64,000 bases of DNA from Sphaerulina vaccinii (GCA_022570795.1 JAKUDP010000009.1:248001-312000); one strand, 5' to 3'; numbered from the stretch's first letter, positions 30,390 to 41,026 are shown. Program-made: numbers and translations. The notes: generated by a model not told the origin, from the letters alone.

Positions 30390-33300
30390 TCAGCGCACCT
30401 CAATTCCATATGCAATCCTCTCAAAATCCCCCTCTCTACCCTCTTCAACCACTCTCTGCCTCAGCACTTCATTCGACAAAACACAATCTCCAAGCGCTTT
30501 GATAACAAAACCCAACAGGATCTTTCCTTTCTGCTTATCAACATATTCAACAACGTTCTTCGGATGGCCTCTTGCCAAAGTCCAAACATGATCATCACCA
30601 TGTCTTTCAGGATCCAGATACCCTCTGATCAAAATAGCGGTCTCATCACCAATGAACTCCACTTCTCCATATCTCATGTCGGTAACAAGATCTTCGGCGA
30701 CAAGAGTATGCATGAAAGAATGAACGACATAAGCTTGATCTTCAGTGAAGACCCATTTGTAACCCGTGACAGAGGTGCAGATGGCGTTGATGCTCTTTTC
30801 GAGCTCGCGTGGTAGACGACCTTTTCGTGGGATAAGAGTGTCTGGTCGACCAGAACAGACAGAGTTGAGCATACGGTGGAGAGTGCGTTGGTGCGCCATT
30901 GTCCAGGGGAAGCGTTCTGATAAGACGCCATAGCGACCACGAAGCTGGGAGCGGAGAGTCAGAGTGAAGGAGTCGTCTCCGAGGTTCTGCAACTGCTGTA
31001 TGACTGGAGCCGGTGCTGAAGCTCGTGATTGAGCATGCACTTGTGCGTGAGGTTGAGCATAGACCTCTGTTGGTTCTGATGGTCGAACGACTGCATTCCA
31101 CAGAGTAGTGCTGAGCTTACTGAATAGCCCAGTACCGGATACTTGAGCTTGCTGTTTGTCGGCAAGGGTCAGCTCTGGTGCGTGAACTGATGGTGGTCTG
31201 GCGCCACTGCCCGGCTGTGGCTGCGCAGGTCTCTGAGCAGGTACATTGGTATCAAATAGTGTCGGCCGGCGTCTCGGTTCGGCAAGCCATGAAGATGTTT
31301 GATCAATGTCTTTGCTAAAGGACATGGTGTCATTGAAGTTCACTCTAATCTTCGTTGGCGAGTCGAGATTGAGGTTCTCTTCATAGCTGCGAAGGTGATC
31401 CGGCTGTGCAGTCGACTCGTCCTCATAGCTTTGTTCTCCGCTGTATGAGACATCTTGCATTTGCGCGTGCGTACCTTCATCATCAGGCATCTCAGTATTG
31501 CTGTCAACGGCACTAATGATGCGACGATGTCCTCTGATACGCTGTTCTTCTTGCTCATCTTCCTGCAGATCATCCTGTTCGTCGTCCGGATATGTCACTT
31601 GCATTTGCCGCCGTTGTGGCTGCGCATAGTTGCGATTTCCAACCCCATTTGATTGCCGATTAGCTTCAGCAGCCGCCGCTGCAAGCTCTTCAGCCTGTCT
31701 TTGCAGATGTAGTTCCTTCCTCTTAATGGCACTGGACTGCAACTCCCACGACCAATTGGTCGCTGTGGGTGGTGGCATCTTCTTCTTTACAGCGCTCACC
31801 TGCAGGAGCTGTCTTTGATCACTGGTCTTGCTCGTGAAGCTGTCGGCCATAGAGGTGTCCAGCTGGGACTCGTTCCTTTGCGTCGGCCCACTCTCCTTGC
31901 TGGCAAAGCTATCAGTCACAGTACTCTCTGTCTGACCTTCATCTCCAACTTTTCGCCTTCTGCCACGTCTTTTCGGCTGAGGAAGCAACTTTCCAGTGAT
32001 TGGATCATGCGTCAGCTTAGGTGGCGAAAGAAACATCGCTTGGCCAGATGGTGCAGGTCTCTCGAGTGGCAGCGGTCTGGCAAGCTCGTCCTCATCACTG
32101 GTCTGCTGCGCACTCCCGGCAATGTTACTGGCATTGAGCAAATTGTTGCGCGCGGCTAACTTGGGCATCTTCTGCTTTGTGGCACCACCCGAAGGACTGT
32201 CTTTCCTGATCTTATCCATGTGTCGTGCACTGAGTGGGCTCGATTTCTTCTGGGCAGAAGAAGAACCAGATCGAAGGTGTTGCGCCGGCTTTCCAACCTC
32301 ACTAACTCTGACTTCATTGGGCGAAGGTTTCACCGGACTACTCGCAAGGCCGAGCAGGTCTGCCAGGTCCGCAGTTGGTCGTCTCGGAGGTCGCCTTCGT
32401 GGTTTGTCTTTGTTATTGGTGACTTGTGACATGGCGTTTGCCGCAGCAGCGTGGTCGGGACTCTCGGTGGATGGTTTCTGTGCTTGACTCCTTGATCGGC
32501 GTTGTCGTGTTGGCTCAAAATCAACATCGCTAGGAAATGATCCATTCATAATGCCTCGCTCAAAAGCGCTTCCGCGCTTTTGCGAACTCCGGGTACTTCT
32601 GGAAGATGGTGGTAACATGGAACGTGCAATGGCTTTGTCGGCCTCGTCGGAACTCCCGGCTTCGGAAAGTGGGCTCTTGCTGTCGTTTCTGCTTGGCACG
32701 TATTCGTCGTCGCGATTGATGTTCGTTCGTGGTGCTGGTCTGCCTTCGTGGTTTACAATTTCGAAGTCGTCTTCCGAGTTCTGCGCCGATTCGTCATCTT
32801 GATGCAGCTCATCTTCCATATCTCCATCATCAAGCATTTGGTCATCACTATCTTCATCCTGATACCTCGTTCCCTCAGTTTCGGGTTGCGTGAATTCGCT
32901 CTGCAGCTGATCGTCGGCTCCTCCTTGCAAGTCGACAGTACCCGCTGTCTCCTCGAAATCTTCCTCCTCTTCGCTATGATCAGTGCTGGGCGGTGTCAGA
33001 ACACCGCTGCCGTCGGTGCTATGTCGGCGATCGTTCGCTGTCTCTGCTAATGGCAAGTGAGCAGGTGAATCAATGTATGAGAAGTCCATACCTGATGATC
33101 GACGCCACGTACGAGGAATCTTGGACCGCGCAGGCTTCAGCGGTAGATGTGCAAACAGGTCTTCCACCCTTTCTGACCTTTGCGAATTGACTGGGCGGTC
33201 TTCTGTCGAAGTCGTGTCTGGTCGTTCGATCTCGCGTGAAGCCTCAGTCTGCCACACGTCCCCGTCACCTCCAGCGTCATCCTCGCCCTCATCCTCGGCA

Positions 33301-34679
33301 TCGCTCATATGCTCATCATCGTCTAAAGTGACAACATTCTCTGGGCTCGCCTGCTGGATCTGCTGACTGACGGCTTCCCGTTCTCTTTGCCATTGCGACC
33401 TTGCTTCGTCTGATACAATCATCGATTGGTCTAGAGGACTTTGCAGAACAGGCTGCGACCTATTCAGCTTGCTCGATGAAGCTTTCGTTCCTGATAGCAA
33501 AGCTGGCTTCCAGCTGATCGCATCAATGCTCTGTCGCAACATCGACTTCTTCTTTTTCGTGGAACTCGTCGGCTCAAAGGGAGACTGCAATGTCGTCTGT
33601 GCAGTGAGGTGCTTGATTGAGGGCTGCCAGGGTGAGAGGACGGTGGTCTGCGCTTTCACAGCACTGAGGTCTGGATACTGAGGAATGGCCTGCCCCTTAG
33701 GCGGACTACTTGGCAGATAGCTGACACCGAGCGCTGATTTCTCCCCCTCCCCTTCACGTACTGTCGATAGATGGCTTCGCGACAGCTGGGAGTTGTGCAA
33801 CAAGCTCGCTTCTTTAGTCGTCTGCAAGCTTTCCAGTGACACCATAGTAAAGTCCTCCGCTCTACTGAGGGTCAGATCTCCGTAGCCATCTCCCACAGCA
33901 TCCTGCAGAGCTTCATCCAGTTCTTCCCTAGCTCTGCTCAGTCTCTTCGTCCTTCCAGTGCCATCGGAATATTGTGCGTTCAACCTTGCCAGTCTTCCAC
34001 TAGCCCTCCGATAGTTTGGTGGAGTATGCGATTCCGAGTCCAGAACCTGCATAGCCTGTTCAGCTTCCAACGCAGCAGCCTGTCCATAGACATCATGGTC
34101 TTGATCGTTCTGCTGCTCTTCCGGCTCCGGTTCTGGCTCATGCTGCGGCACTTCCTCCACACTCTGTCTCGCCCTCAACTGCGGCGCGCTCCTCTTCTCC
34201 TTCAATGGCGTTCCCTTCCTCTTTCTCCCTCGCTTCTTCACCTCTACCACCTCTCCATCTCCGTCCTGCTGCTGCTGCTGAACAGTCTTCTTCGGTGTGG
34301 CTTTCCTCCTCTTCACAGGTGAAGCGCTTCTCTTCCTCTGACTCGGACTGTTCATCAAAGGTATGCTCGTTGTCCTCGTCACCATCTTTCCCGGACTATC
34401 CCTCTGCTCCGCCTGCACAGTCACTTTGATCCTCCACGGACTCCCATCATTCGTTATGCCCAACTGTGGAGTGTCCAAAATGATCTCTTTACTCGGCGTC
34501 GCGCGTGTTTGTTGCTGCGACAAGCGAGATTTCTTTGGAGTCGAAGCTCGTTTACGTGTCGTTCGTAGTTTGCGACCGGAGAGAGGCGACGAAGGGAGCA
34601 CAATGGGGTCGGGAGAAGTTTCGCGACTGTCGTTCGTGCCATCTTCGGTCATCGCAGCCATCGCCATCGTCATAGCCAT
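30390..34679 (-). CDS. Large AT-hook nuclear protein, unknown function
   Basis: 1429 residues, one uninterrupted frame. Two AT-hook-like motifs, KKRGRKRKGTP (about 150-160) and KRRGRRRKVGD in the central part, predict minor-groove binding of AT-rich DNA. Most of the chain is charged, Ser/Gln-rich and probably disordered, with acidic stretches (for example EEEEDFEETAG) and many Ser-Pro sites. The N-terminal 'TPQLGITNDGSPWRIKVTVQAE' and the last 190 residues ('LRSQLRGRYGVLSERFPWTMAHQRTLHRMLNSV...') look folded and are probably the conserved parts. A chromatin role is the reasonable guess; I do not recognise a named family. It is divergent from the YEN1-like gene, 346 bp apart. Confidence 0.75.
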   Translation of the reverse strand: MAMTMAMAAMTEDGTNDSRETSPDPIVLPSSPLSGRKLRTTRKRASTPKKSRLSQQQTRATPSKEIILDTPQLGITNDGSPWRIKVTVQAEQRDSPGKMVTRTTSIPLMNSPSQRKRSASPVKRRKATPKKTVQQQQQDGDGEVVEVKKRGRKRKGTPLKEKRSAPQLRARQSVEEVPQHEPEPEPEEQQNDQDHDVYGQAAALEAEQAMQVLDSESHTPPNYRRASGRLARLNAQYSDGTGRTKRLSRAREELDEALQDAVGDGYGDLTLSRAEDFTMVSLESLQTTKEASLLHNSQLSRSHLSTVREGEGEKSALGVSYLPSSPPKGQAIPQYPDLSAVKAQTTVLSPWQPSIKHLTAQTTLQSPFEPTSSTKKKKSMLRQSIDAISWKPALLSGTKASSSKLNRSQPVLQSPLDQSMIVSDEARSQWQREREAVSQQIQQASPENVVTLDDDEHMSDAEDEGEDDAGGDGDVWQTEASREIERPDTTSTEDRPVNSQRSERVEDLFAHLPLKPARSKIPRTWRRSSGMDFSYIDSPAHLPLAETANDRRHSTDGSGVLTPPSTDHSEEEEDFEETAGTVDLQGGADDQLQSEFTQPETEGTRYQDEDSDDQMLDDGDMEDELHQDDESAQNSEDDFEIVNHEGRPAPRTNINRDDEYVPSRNDSKSPLSEAGSSDEADKAIARSMLPPSSRSTRSSQKRGSAFERGIMNGSFPSDVDFEPTRQRRSRSQAQKPSTESPDHAAAANAMSQVTNNKDKPRRRPPRRPTADLADLLGLASSPVKPSPNEVRVSEVGKPAQHLRSGSSSAQKKSSPLSARHMDKIRKDSPSGGATKQKMPKLAARNNLLNASNIAGSAQQTSDEDELARPLPLERPAPSGQAMFLSPPKLTHDPITGKLLPQPKRRGRRRKVGDEGQTESTVTDSFASKESGPTQRNESQLDTSMADSFTSKTSDQRQLLQVSAVKKKMPPPTATNWSWELQSSAIKRKELHLQRQAEELAAAAAEANRQSNGVGNRNYAQPQRRQMQVTYPDDEQDDLQEDEQEEQRIRGHRRIISAVDSNTEMPDDEGTHAQMQDVSYSGEQSYEDESTAQPDHLRSYEENLNLDSPTKIRVNFNDTMSFSKDIDQTSSWLAEPRRRPTLFDTNVPAQRPAQPQPGSGARPPSVHAPELTLADKQQAQVSGTGLFSKLSTTLWNAVVRPSEPTEVYAQPHAQVHAQSRASAPAPVIQQLQNLGDDSFTLTLRSQLRGRYGVLSERFPWTMAHQRTLHRMLNSVCSGRPDTLIPRKGRLPRELEKSINAICTSVTGYKWVFTEDQAYVVHSFMHTLVAEDLVTDMRYGEVEFIGDETAILIRGYLDPERHGDDHVWTLARGHPKNVVEYVDKQKGKILLGFVIKALGDCVLSNEVLRQRVVEEGREGDFERIAYGIEVR

Positions 34680-35025
34680 ATTCGAGGGAAAATGCGCCTC
34701 GCGATGCGCGCATGTGGATATGTCCTAGCACGCGTATATCGATGTGAGAGTATGTGAACCGCCCATTTTCACGCTTTTCACCTATCAATGCTACGACACG
34801 CGACGAGAGAAGAATAACAACATTTGACGGCCCAAGTCCTTCTGGATAATCGCCGGCGCGCATTGCTTGAAATAGACCCTCGACTGGCTTATGTAAGGAT
34901 GTTGGTGGGATTGTTGCCATAGAGACCAAAGCTTCCTCTCTCTCTTCCTCTACGAAGTTTGGCTTCTACCCAGCATTCACATACTATCATGATGGTATAG
35001 CAGGACAGAAGGAGAGAAGGAGAGA
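34680..35025. promoter_or_regulatory. Divergent promoter, AT-hook protein / YEN1-like nuclease
   Basis: 346 bp separate two divergent genes that both act on DNA. A CT-rich tract lies at 34932-34955 and purine-rich GGAGAGAAGGAGAGA immediately precedes the nuclease ATG. Confidence 0.5.
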
Positions 35026-37779
35026 ATGGGCGTCTCCGGCCTCTTCAAGGAACTCGGGCCTGGCCAGCGCATCAGTGTCGCCAAACTAGCCGCCACCCAC
35101 TTCAAGACCCATGGACGTCCTCTCCGCCTGGCAATCGACATCTCCATCTGGCTGTTCCAAATCCTCGCTTCCAAAGGTGGCTCCAATCCAGCACTGCGAA
35201 CATTCTACTACAGACTGCTCCGGATATTGAGTCTAAATATACATCCACTCTTCGTCTTCGATGGACCCAATAAACCAACATTCAAGCGCAACAAGCGGGT
35301 GGGAGGACCTGGAGTGAGAGTCGCGAGTGTACCTGAGTTCCTAGCAAAGGAACTGTTGAGAAAGTTCGGCTTCCCATGGCATGTTGCTCCAGGTGAGGCT
35401 GAAGCCGAATGTGCTTTGCTGCAGAGAGAAGGCGTGGTGGATGCCGTCTTGTCAGAAGATGTGGACACTCTAATGTTTGGAAGTGGCGTGCTATGGAGAA
35501 GCTGGACTGCCGAAGGAAAAGGAAAGGTGCCGACACATTGCAATGTCTACAACGCGGCAGAAGTGAAAGAAAAGAGTGGATTGAACAAGGAGGGCATGAT
35601 CTTGGTGGCGTTGATGAGTGGAGGAGACTATATCGTCGAAGGCATTCCTGGATGTGGACCAAAAGTTGGATGCGATGCTGCGAGAGCTGGTTTTGGAAAA
35701 GAGTTGTGTGACTTGGCTAGAAAGAGAGATGTTCCTGGGCTGAAGACTTGGAGAGAAAAGCTACAGCATGAGATCAAGACGAATGAGAGCAAGTTCTTCA
35801 CAAGAAAGAGTGGCAAGCTGCTGATCCCAGAGGACTTTCCTAACAGAGAAGTCCTGGGGTATTACACAGATCCTTGCGTGAGCACGGTGGAGAAAGTGGC
35901 GAGACTGAAGGCTGAGGTGAAATGGGATCTGGAAATGGACTTTCCAGCATTGAGAGCGTTCGCAGGCGACGCGTTTGACTGGAGATGTCTTGGAGGAGCG
36001 AAGAAGTTCATCAGGAATCTTGCGCCTGCGATTTTGGTGCGAGACTTGAGGTCGATGGGCGAGAAGGACAAGGTACCGGACATGGATGCACAGGCCGAGA
36101 AGGAGCAGGAATACGTTCGGGCTATTCATGGCAAGCGAAATCATGCCACGACGGACGGCGAGCTTGAGTATCGAATCACCTTCATTCCTCAAAGTCTTGT
36201 GCCGATCGACTTGAGTATTGAAAATGAGGATGACGATTTCGTTCCCGCTGGTGGTGCAGACGAGGAGATCGAAGCAGAAGACGAATGGGCACAGATACCA
36301 AGCAGCACACAAGATGAATCTGACGCGCCTTCTTCACCCACCAAGAAGCGAACTTTCAAGCCGTACCATCCTGATCAGCCAGAGAAGATCTGGATGTTGC
36401 GCGACTACCTGAAGGTCGGCTGCCCACTTCTTGTTGAAGATTACGAAGACAAGTCGCAAGATCCGAAAGAGTTCTTCAAGCAGAGGCGCAAAGCACGAGC
36501 TGCCACTGCTAAGGGTGATGGCAATGTTCATGCGAAGAAATCTCGGCGAAAGAAGAACGAGCCTGATCCAAATCAGATGCCGATCGATGCATTCGGTACC
36601 ATCACAAAGTCATCGCAAGCCTCTGTGCAGGAAGTGAATTCATCGCAAGGACGCGAACCACTCAAAGCAGTCATCACTGGTGCTAATATCATGCCGAAGA
36701 AGTCCAAGAAAGTGGTGGAGGAAAACGTTCCTGGTTTCAAGATGCCTGCAACACAATTGCCGCCAAGATCTACACAGGACAGTGCCAATGACTTGCTCGC
36801 ACATACCTTCGACACTGACGATGAAGATACCCCTAAGGCTTCGAGGACTATGCCGCCAACCGAGGGCATCTTCAAGCAATTCACAAAGCCTAAACAGCCA
36901 GCTTCGCAACGAACTCCACAGCGCCGTAAGAGGCCCTCGGATGACCTTGCGAGTCCGGCAATGAGCCAGACATCGATGAAGGACTTCTTCTCGCCATCTC
37001 CACGAAAGCCTGTGGCACAGCAACGTGTGAGCGAGGTTATCAGCCTGCTTTCGTCTTCGCCCGCCAAACCAATGGAGCCTCCACGACCGAGTTCACCGAC
37101 GCCAGAACGACTACGAGGTGGCTTCTGCCGCACCCATAGCGACGACGAGGGCCTACTCAGCTTCTCTCCTGGCAAGCTGCCTGATTCTGTTACCAAGAGA
37201 AGGAAGAAAGCGCCATTGAAAAGAGCCAAAACCGCGCCGTCCTTAGGTAACGATGGCATGGATCTGCCCCTACCTAGAGCGACCGAAAGACCTTCTACAC
37301 CAGAGCTTCCACCACTCGGCGATAATGTCGAAGCGATGGATCTCGCTAGCCCTATACCAATACGCCTCACACAGCCACTCCCTCTGCCACCGACGCAAAG
37401 TAAGCCTCAGAAGTCTTTCAAATCTTCGACAAGCACGACAGCTCGGCCATCATCTGCATCAACATCGACATCCACTGCACTGCGTCGCTCACCTCGTCAG
37501 TTCTCCAAGACATCGAAGCCTTCCGCTCAAACTACACTTGTAACACAAGTCACTAAGACGAAGACGAAGATGAAGTTCGTGTCAAGAGAAAGTCTTCCTG
37601 GAGCTTGGAAAGAAGTTGAAGCTGAAACTTTGGATCTGACTGGCGACGGGAGTGGTTGGAAGCAGAGTGGTGGGAAGGCTGTTATCGTTAGTAGCGAGAG
37701 TGTGAGGACTTCCGGGAAGGGCTGGAGAAAGAGTGGCGTTGAAGTCTTGGATTTGACTGGGGCTTCAGAGCTTTTCTGA
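35026..37779 (+). CDS. YEN1: Holliday-junction resolvase / XPG-family flap endonuclease (Yen1/GEN1-like)
   Basis: 917 residues, single exon. The Rad2/XPG nuclease core carries the acidic metal ligands: Asp38 (RLAIDIS), Asp79 (FVFDGP), Glu124/Glu126 (GEAEAECALLQ), Asp145/Asp147 (LSEDVDTLMFG) and Asp201 (GGDY), followed by the helix-two-turn-helix 'GIPGCGPK'. A GEN1-type chromodomain-like segment probably follows near 390-420 ('LEYRITFIPQSLVPIDL'). The long C-tail has many Ser/Thr-Pro sites, basic clusters that could be nuclear localisation signals (KKSRRKK) and two 'DLTG' motifs at the end (ETLDLTGDG, EVLDLTGAS). In yeast Yen1 the tail is the site of Cdk and SUMO control; I infer similar control here. 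It resolves recombination intermediates in the nucleus. Confidence 0.88.
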   Translation: MGVSGLFKELGPGQRISVAKLAATHFKTHGRPLRLAIDISIWLFQILASKGGSNPALRTFYYRLLRILSLNIHPLFVFDGPNKPTFKRNKRVGGPGVRVASVPEFLAKELLRKFGFPWHVAPGEAEAECALLQREGVVDAVLSEDVDTLMFGSGVLWRSWTAEGKGKVPTHCNVYNAAEVKEKSGLNKEGMILVALMSGGDYIVEGIPGCGPKVGCDAARAGFGKELCDLARKRDVPGLKTWREKLQHEIKTNESKFFTRKSGKLLIPEDFPNREVLGYYTDPCVSTVEKVARLKAEVKWDLEMDFPALRAFAGDAFDWRCLGGAKKFIRNLAPAILVRDLRSMGEKDKVPDMDAQAEKEQEYVRAIHGKRNHATTDGELEYRITFIPQSLVPIDLSIENEDDDFVPAGGADEEIEAEDEWAQIPSSTQDESDAPSSPTKKRTFKPYHPDQPEKIWMLRDYLKVGCPLLVEDYEDKSQDPKEFFKQRRKARAATAKGDGNVHAKKSRRKKNEPDPNQMPIDAFGTITKSSQASVQEVNSSQGREPLKAVITGANIMPKKSKKVVEENVPGFKMPATQLPPRSTQDSANDLLAHTFDTDDEDTPKASRTMPPTEGIFKQFTKPKQPASQRTPQRRKRPSDDLASPAMSQTSMKDFFSPSPRKPVAQQRVSEVISLLSSSPAKPMEPPRPSSPTPERLRGGFCRTHSDDEGLLSFSPGKLPDSVTKRRKKAPLKRAKTAPSLGNDGMDLPLPRATERPSTPELPPLGDNVEAMDLASPIPIRLTQPLPLPPTQSKPQKSFKSSTSTTARPSSASTSTSTALRRSPRQFSKTSKPSAQTTLVTQVTKTKTKMKFVSRESLPGAWKEVEAETLDLTGDGSGWKQSGGKAVIVSSESVRTSGKGWRKSGVEVLDLTGASELF

Positions 37780-38145
37780 TTTAGCGATGGCGTTGGTGGG
37801 ACTTCTGAACACCCTTTGTATATGAAGCTGGGTCTGTGGGTATTGTGATGAGATATGAGCAATGAGAAGACTTCGAAGCTTAGCCATCTCCGGCATAATA
37901 GTCATGCTGCAGATTCGACTGATCATCTCATAGTCATCTCGTGTCATGACTCAGGATACAGTGCTCGAGCCGATAGCTTGGACTGTGATTGAGCAGTGAA
38001 GCGAGCTGGCTGAGTGTGGATTTGTGGGCGTTTGAAATTGCGGCTGAGCAACGTACCTGCTTATGGTTTCTACTAACCAGTCTATGATTCGCAAGCTCTC
38101 GTCCACCTAAGAGCATGCTTGCAGTATCAATGCAATGCAGATGAC
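37780..38145. other. Intergenic before HET pseudogene
   Basis: 366 bp between the YEN1-like stop and the first Met of the HET-domain frame. The frame is open from 38119 but only from a TTG codon. No distinct signal is seen. Confidence 0.4.
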
Positions 38146-39742
38146 ATGCGACTGGTCAACACAGAAACGTTACAGCTCGAAGAATTCATGGGCGATGATA
38201 TTCCAGCTTATCAGATTCTCTCACATCGTTGGAGCCATGATGAGATATCTTACAAGGACTACGTCAAAGGTCGTAATACCACGAGCAAAGGACACCACAA
38301 GGTTGTTGACCTTTGCAAGTTTGTCCAGCTGAGTGCCACGGGTAACAAGAATGCCACATACGACGAGGACTCTACGAGAGACGAGGACTATAGCGACCAA
38401 GAAAGTGATCGAGACAGCGGCGAGTAGCGATGGACATAGCATTTCTGCTAGTTACGACAGCGCTGACCTAAGTTACTTGGATGGCATCGAACCTTTCAAA
38501 GGACCGAGCTATGTCTGGGTGGATACATGTTGCATCGACAAGCGGTCTAGCGCTGAGCTTTCAGAGGCTATCAACTCTATGTGGGCATGGTATCGTGGCT
38601 CTGAGACGTGCTTTGTCTACCTGGCTGACGTACACTATGATGCGCCACGCAACCTGGAACGCCAACTCGATGCCTTAGGTGTAAAGCTACCTATAGATGA
38701 AGAGCTTGTCCACAAACTGGAGAATTCGGATTGGTTCACTAGAGGATGGACCCTGCAAGAACTTCTAGCACCCGAACGTGTCGTGTTCGTTGATAATGAG
38801 TGGCGCGTGGTTGGCCAGCTACACTCAAGAGGCTCGCCCATGATCGCTCAGGACTACGGGATACTTGGCGAGGAGCAACTTGGTCCATGGCTCAATGAAC
38901 CTGTCAGTAGAATTACAAGGATAGATGGACGATATCTGTGCGCTCCAGATGAGTTCCGAAGTGCGAGCATAGCACGTCGAATGAGCTGAGCCGCGCATCG
39001 CACGACTACCAGACCCGAGGACATTGCATACTGCCTTATGGGCCTGCTTGAGGTCAATATGCCTCTGCTGTATGGCGAAGGCAAAATGGCATTCAGACGT
39101 CTACAGGAGGAGGTTATGCGTCGCAACAATGACCATTCAATACTCGCATGGCCGAGTAGAGCTGAATGGATTGCTGAAACAACTGGAATCCTAGCAGCTA
39201 GTCCGGCCGACTTCGCAACTTGTGCGTCTATTGAGCGCATGCCTATCGATCTCTCTCTGAGTTATGCTATCACGAACCAAGGTCTTGAGCTCAGGTCTCA
39301 CATCAGAAGAGTGGATGTGCGCGATGATCGAGTGTTCAATCGCGAGGTTGATATGATACGCGTAGCTTTGAATTGCAGGCATGCTAGGACTCGACGGCCA
39401 TTAGCACTATACCTTGTTGGTAAGCAAGGGCAAACACACGAACGAGGTCTTTCCAAGATCTCGCTGAGTCGGACTGCGATCATCACAGATGTAACAGAAG
39501 AGCACGAGATGTCCGCAGTCACTTATTTGCATGTTAATGTGGATAACGAGCCACAGAATCTCGCACCTGAGTTCAGCGCTGGAATCACATATGGTTTCAG
39601 CACACTGTCTCCGGATGAGTTCGAGTTCGAGAGCGAGTTGGATGCAGGCTCGCAATCTGATACCACTCAGGAGAGCATATCTTCAGCGTGGACCACGTCC
39701 GAGGTGAGGTGGAGTGAAAAGCTGGTTGAAGAGATACCATGA
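38146..39742 (+). pseudogene. HET-domain (heterokaryon incompatibility) gene, broken
   Basis: Starts as a canonical HET protein (MRLVNTETLQLEEFMGDDIP...ILSHRW), the family that triggers cell death after fusion of unlike hyphae. Frame 1 stops at TAG 38425-38427 inside an acidic Ser/Asp insert. The sequence then resumes one frame over ('SDGHSISASYDSADLSYL...YVWVDTCCIDKRSSAELSEAINSM...WFTRGWTLQELLAP'). Dropping base T38425 would rejoin the two, so a 1-bp insertion explains it, and I find no intron of normal size that would. A second lesion is TGA at 38987-38989, after 'SIARRMS', where the family has Trp (RMSWAA). The frame then continues 'AAHRTTTRPEDIAYCLMGLLEVNMPLLYGEG' to 39742. Two independent lesions make it a pseudogene unless the assembly is wrong. 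Confidence 0.85.
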
Positions 39743-39831
39743 GACATGGGTAATGAGAAAACATTTAAGTTCAGCTCTCTTCAACAACTCCAAGAGTACA
39801 CTCTGACGCTTCCCACTGCAGCCGCTGCTCT

Positions 39832-40710
39832 TCACTGCAGGAGCCAGTCCTCTACAATCTGCGTAGCGATTCCTGCAGTCTCATTGAACGACTTGGCTTT
39901 CGGCCAGCTCACGCCTACGCCCTGCGCAAACACAACACGGTATTTCTTCATACTGTCATCTGGGTCTTCGGCAAGCTCTTGCTGCAGTTGCGGCACTGTC
40001 TTGAGCTGGCGTGTGATCGTCTTGCCCGCTAATCGCTCCACCAGGTCTGCCAAACGCTGCATCGAGATCGTATCTCCTGCAACGTACACGACTCCAGCAA
40101 CATCCGTATATCGAAGTGCAAGTTCAGCAGTGACTTTGCCAATGTCCTCTGGACTTGTCACTGTGATCTCGTTCTCCCAGCTGCCGATACCTGTGACAGA
40201 GTCTCCTTTGGGATGGACCAGACCAAAAGCTGGCTCGAATAAGAACGATATGAACATGCCAGTTGAAACGATGACCCATTGTGTTTCTGTCTGTGCTCTG
40301 AGAAGATCTCGCACATCGAGCTGGCTGTCGAAGAGGTCTTGTGAGCTATTTCGCCCGATCACGTCGTAATCAATCCCAAACTGCCATGGGAAGTAACGCT
40401 TTGCTCCAGAGGCCAGGACTGCTTTCACAATCTTGATCTGCGTGTAAGGCGATAAGTACATGCCGACACAGCATATGATTGTGTGGTAGGACTCGAATAT
40501 GTTGGAAAGCTGTTCTTGAGTGTCTTCGGCGACGTCTCCATAGATTGGTTCGACATTCCATTGCTTCAGCTGCTCAAGCTGTGTGTGCTTCTTAGATCTC
40601 AGAAGGACGGCGATTTTGGTGTTGTTTCGTGATGGGTGCGTGGCGAGCGATTTGACGACCTCCTCGCCTAGCTCGCCGAGACCAAGCACGATTATGGAGT
40701 CTGATGCCAT
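39832..40710 (-). CDS. NmrA-like / isoflavone-reductase-like NAD(P)-binding oxidoreductase
   Basis: 292 residues, single exon. The N-terminal Rossmann motif is VLGLGELGEEV (8-18), followed by 'VLLRSKKHTQLEQLKQWNVEPIYGDVAED', the pattern of the atypical short-chain dehydrogenases related to phenylcoumaran benzylic-ether/isoflavone reductases. 'PWQFGIDYD' matches the 'P(S)EFG.D' signature after the cofactor domain. Substrate unknown; many fungal members are tailoring or detoxification enzymes and some are NADP sensors. ATG 40708-40710 is the natural start. It converges with the HET pseudogene (90 bp), and its promoter lies against the left end of the 10-kb mobile element, about 317 bp away. Confidence 0.85.
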   Translation of the reverse strand: MASDSIIVLGLGELGEEVVKSLATHPSRNNTKIAVLLRSKKHTQLEQLKQWNVEPIYGDVAEDTQEQLSNIFESYHTIICCVGMYLSPYTQIKIVKAVLASGAKRYFPWQFGIDYDVIGRNSSQDLFDSQLDVRDLLRAQTETQWVIVSTGMFISFLFEPAFGLVHPKGDSVTGIGSWENEITVTSPEDIGKVTAELALRYTDVAGVVYVAGDTISMQRLADLVERLAGKTITRQLKTVPQLQQELAEDPDDSMKKYRVVFAQGVGVSWPKAKSFNETAGIATQIVEDWLLQ

Positions 40711-41017
40711 GGTCGTTCCTAGATGTCAGCGGAGAAGGTGGTCTAAAAAGATGGTCTTGTTTCTGATGCATTCAGCTGTTTACAAATAGCTTAGATGGGA
40801 GTCCTAACTCCGGCTAGGGCCGAGTCCAGCAATGTGTCTCATCCCAGCTGCCTCACATTGTAGGCTCGCGCGACAGTCGCCATTAGTCTGTGCTGGACAT
40901 AGTCTGACTGAGATGAATGAGGGTGTGGATGATGTAGGTGAGGTAGAGGTAGAGTAAGGTAGGAATACATAGTCTAGCCTGTAATCGCTCGTGCCAAGGC
41001 TCGAAGCTCCTCGTCTC
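40711..41017. promoter_or_regulatory. NmrA-like gene promoter region, left flank of mobile element
   Basis: 307 bp of normal composition between the NmrA-like ATG and the target-site repeat of the 10-kb element. A GGTAGAGGTAG purine-rich direct repeat lies at 40940-40965. No RIP signature here, in contrast to the element interior. Confidence 0.45.
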
Positions 41018-41026
41018 GATCCGCTC
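41018..41026 (+). repeat. Target-site duplication, left (GATCCGCTC)
   Basis: Nine bases identical to 51216-51224 and directly abutting the left terminal inverted repeat. Confidence 0.75.

Noticed and set aside
38342..38460. An intron that would repair the HET frame
   Set aside because: Candidate GT...AG pairs either leave the wrong frame, run into stops, or are too short (16 or 37 nt) for fungal introns.
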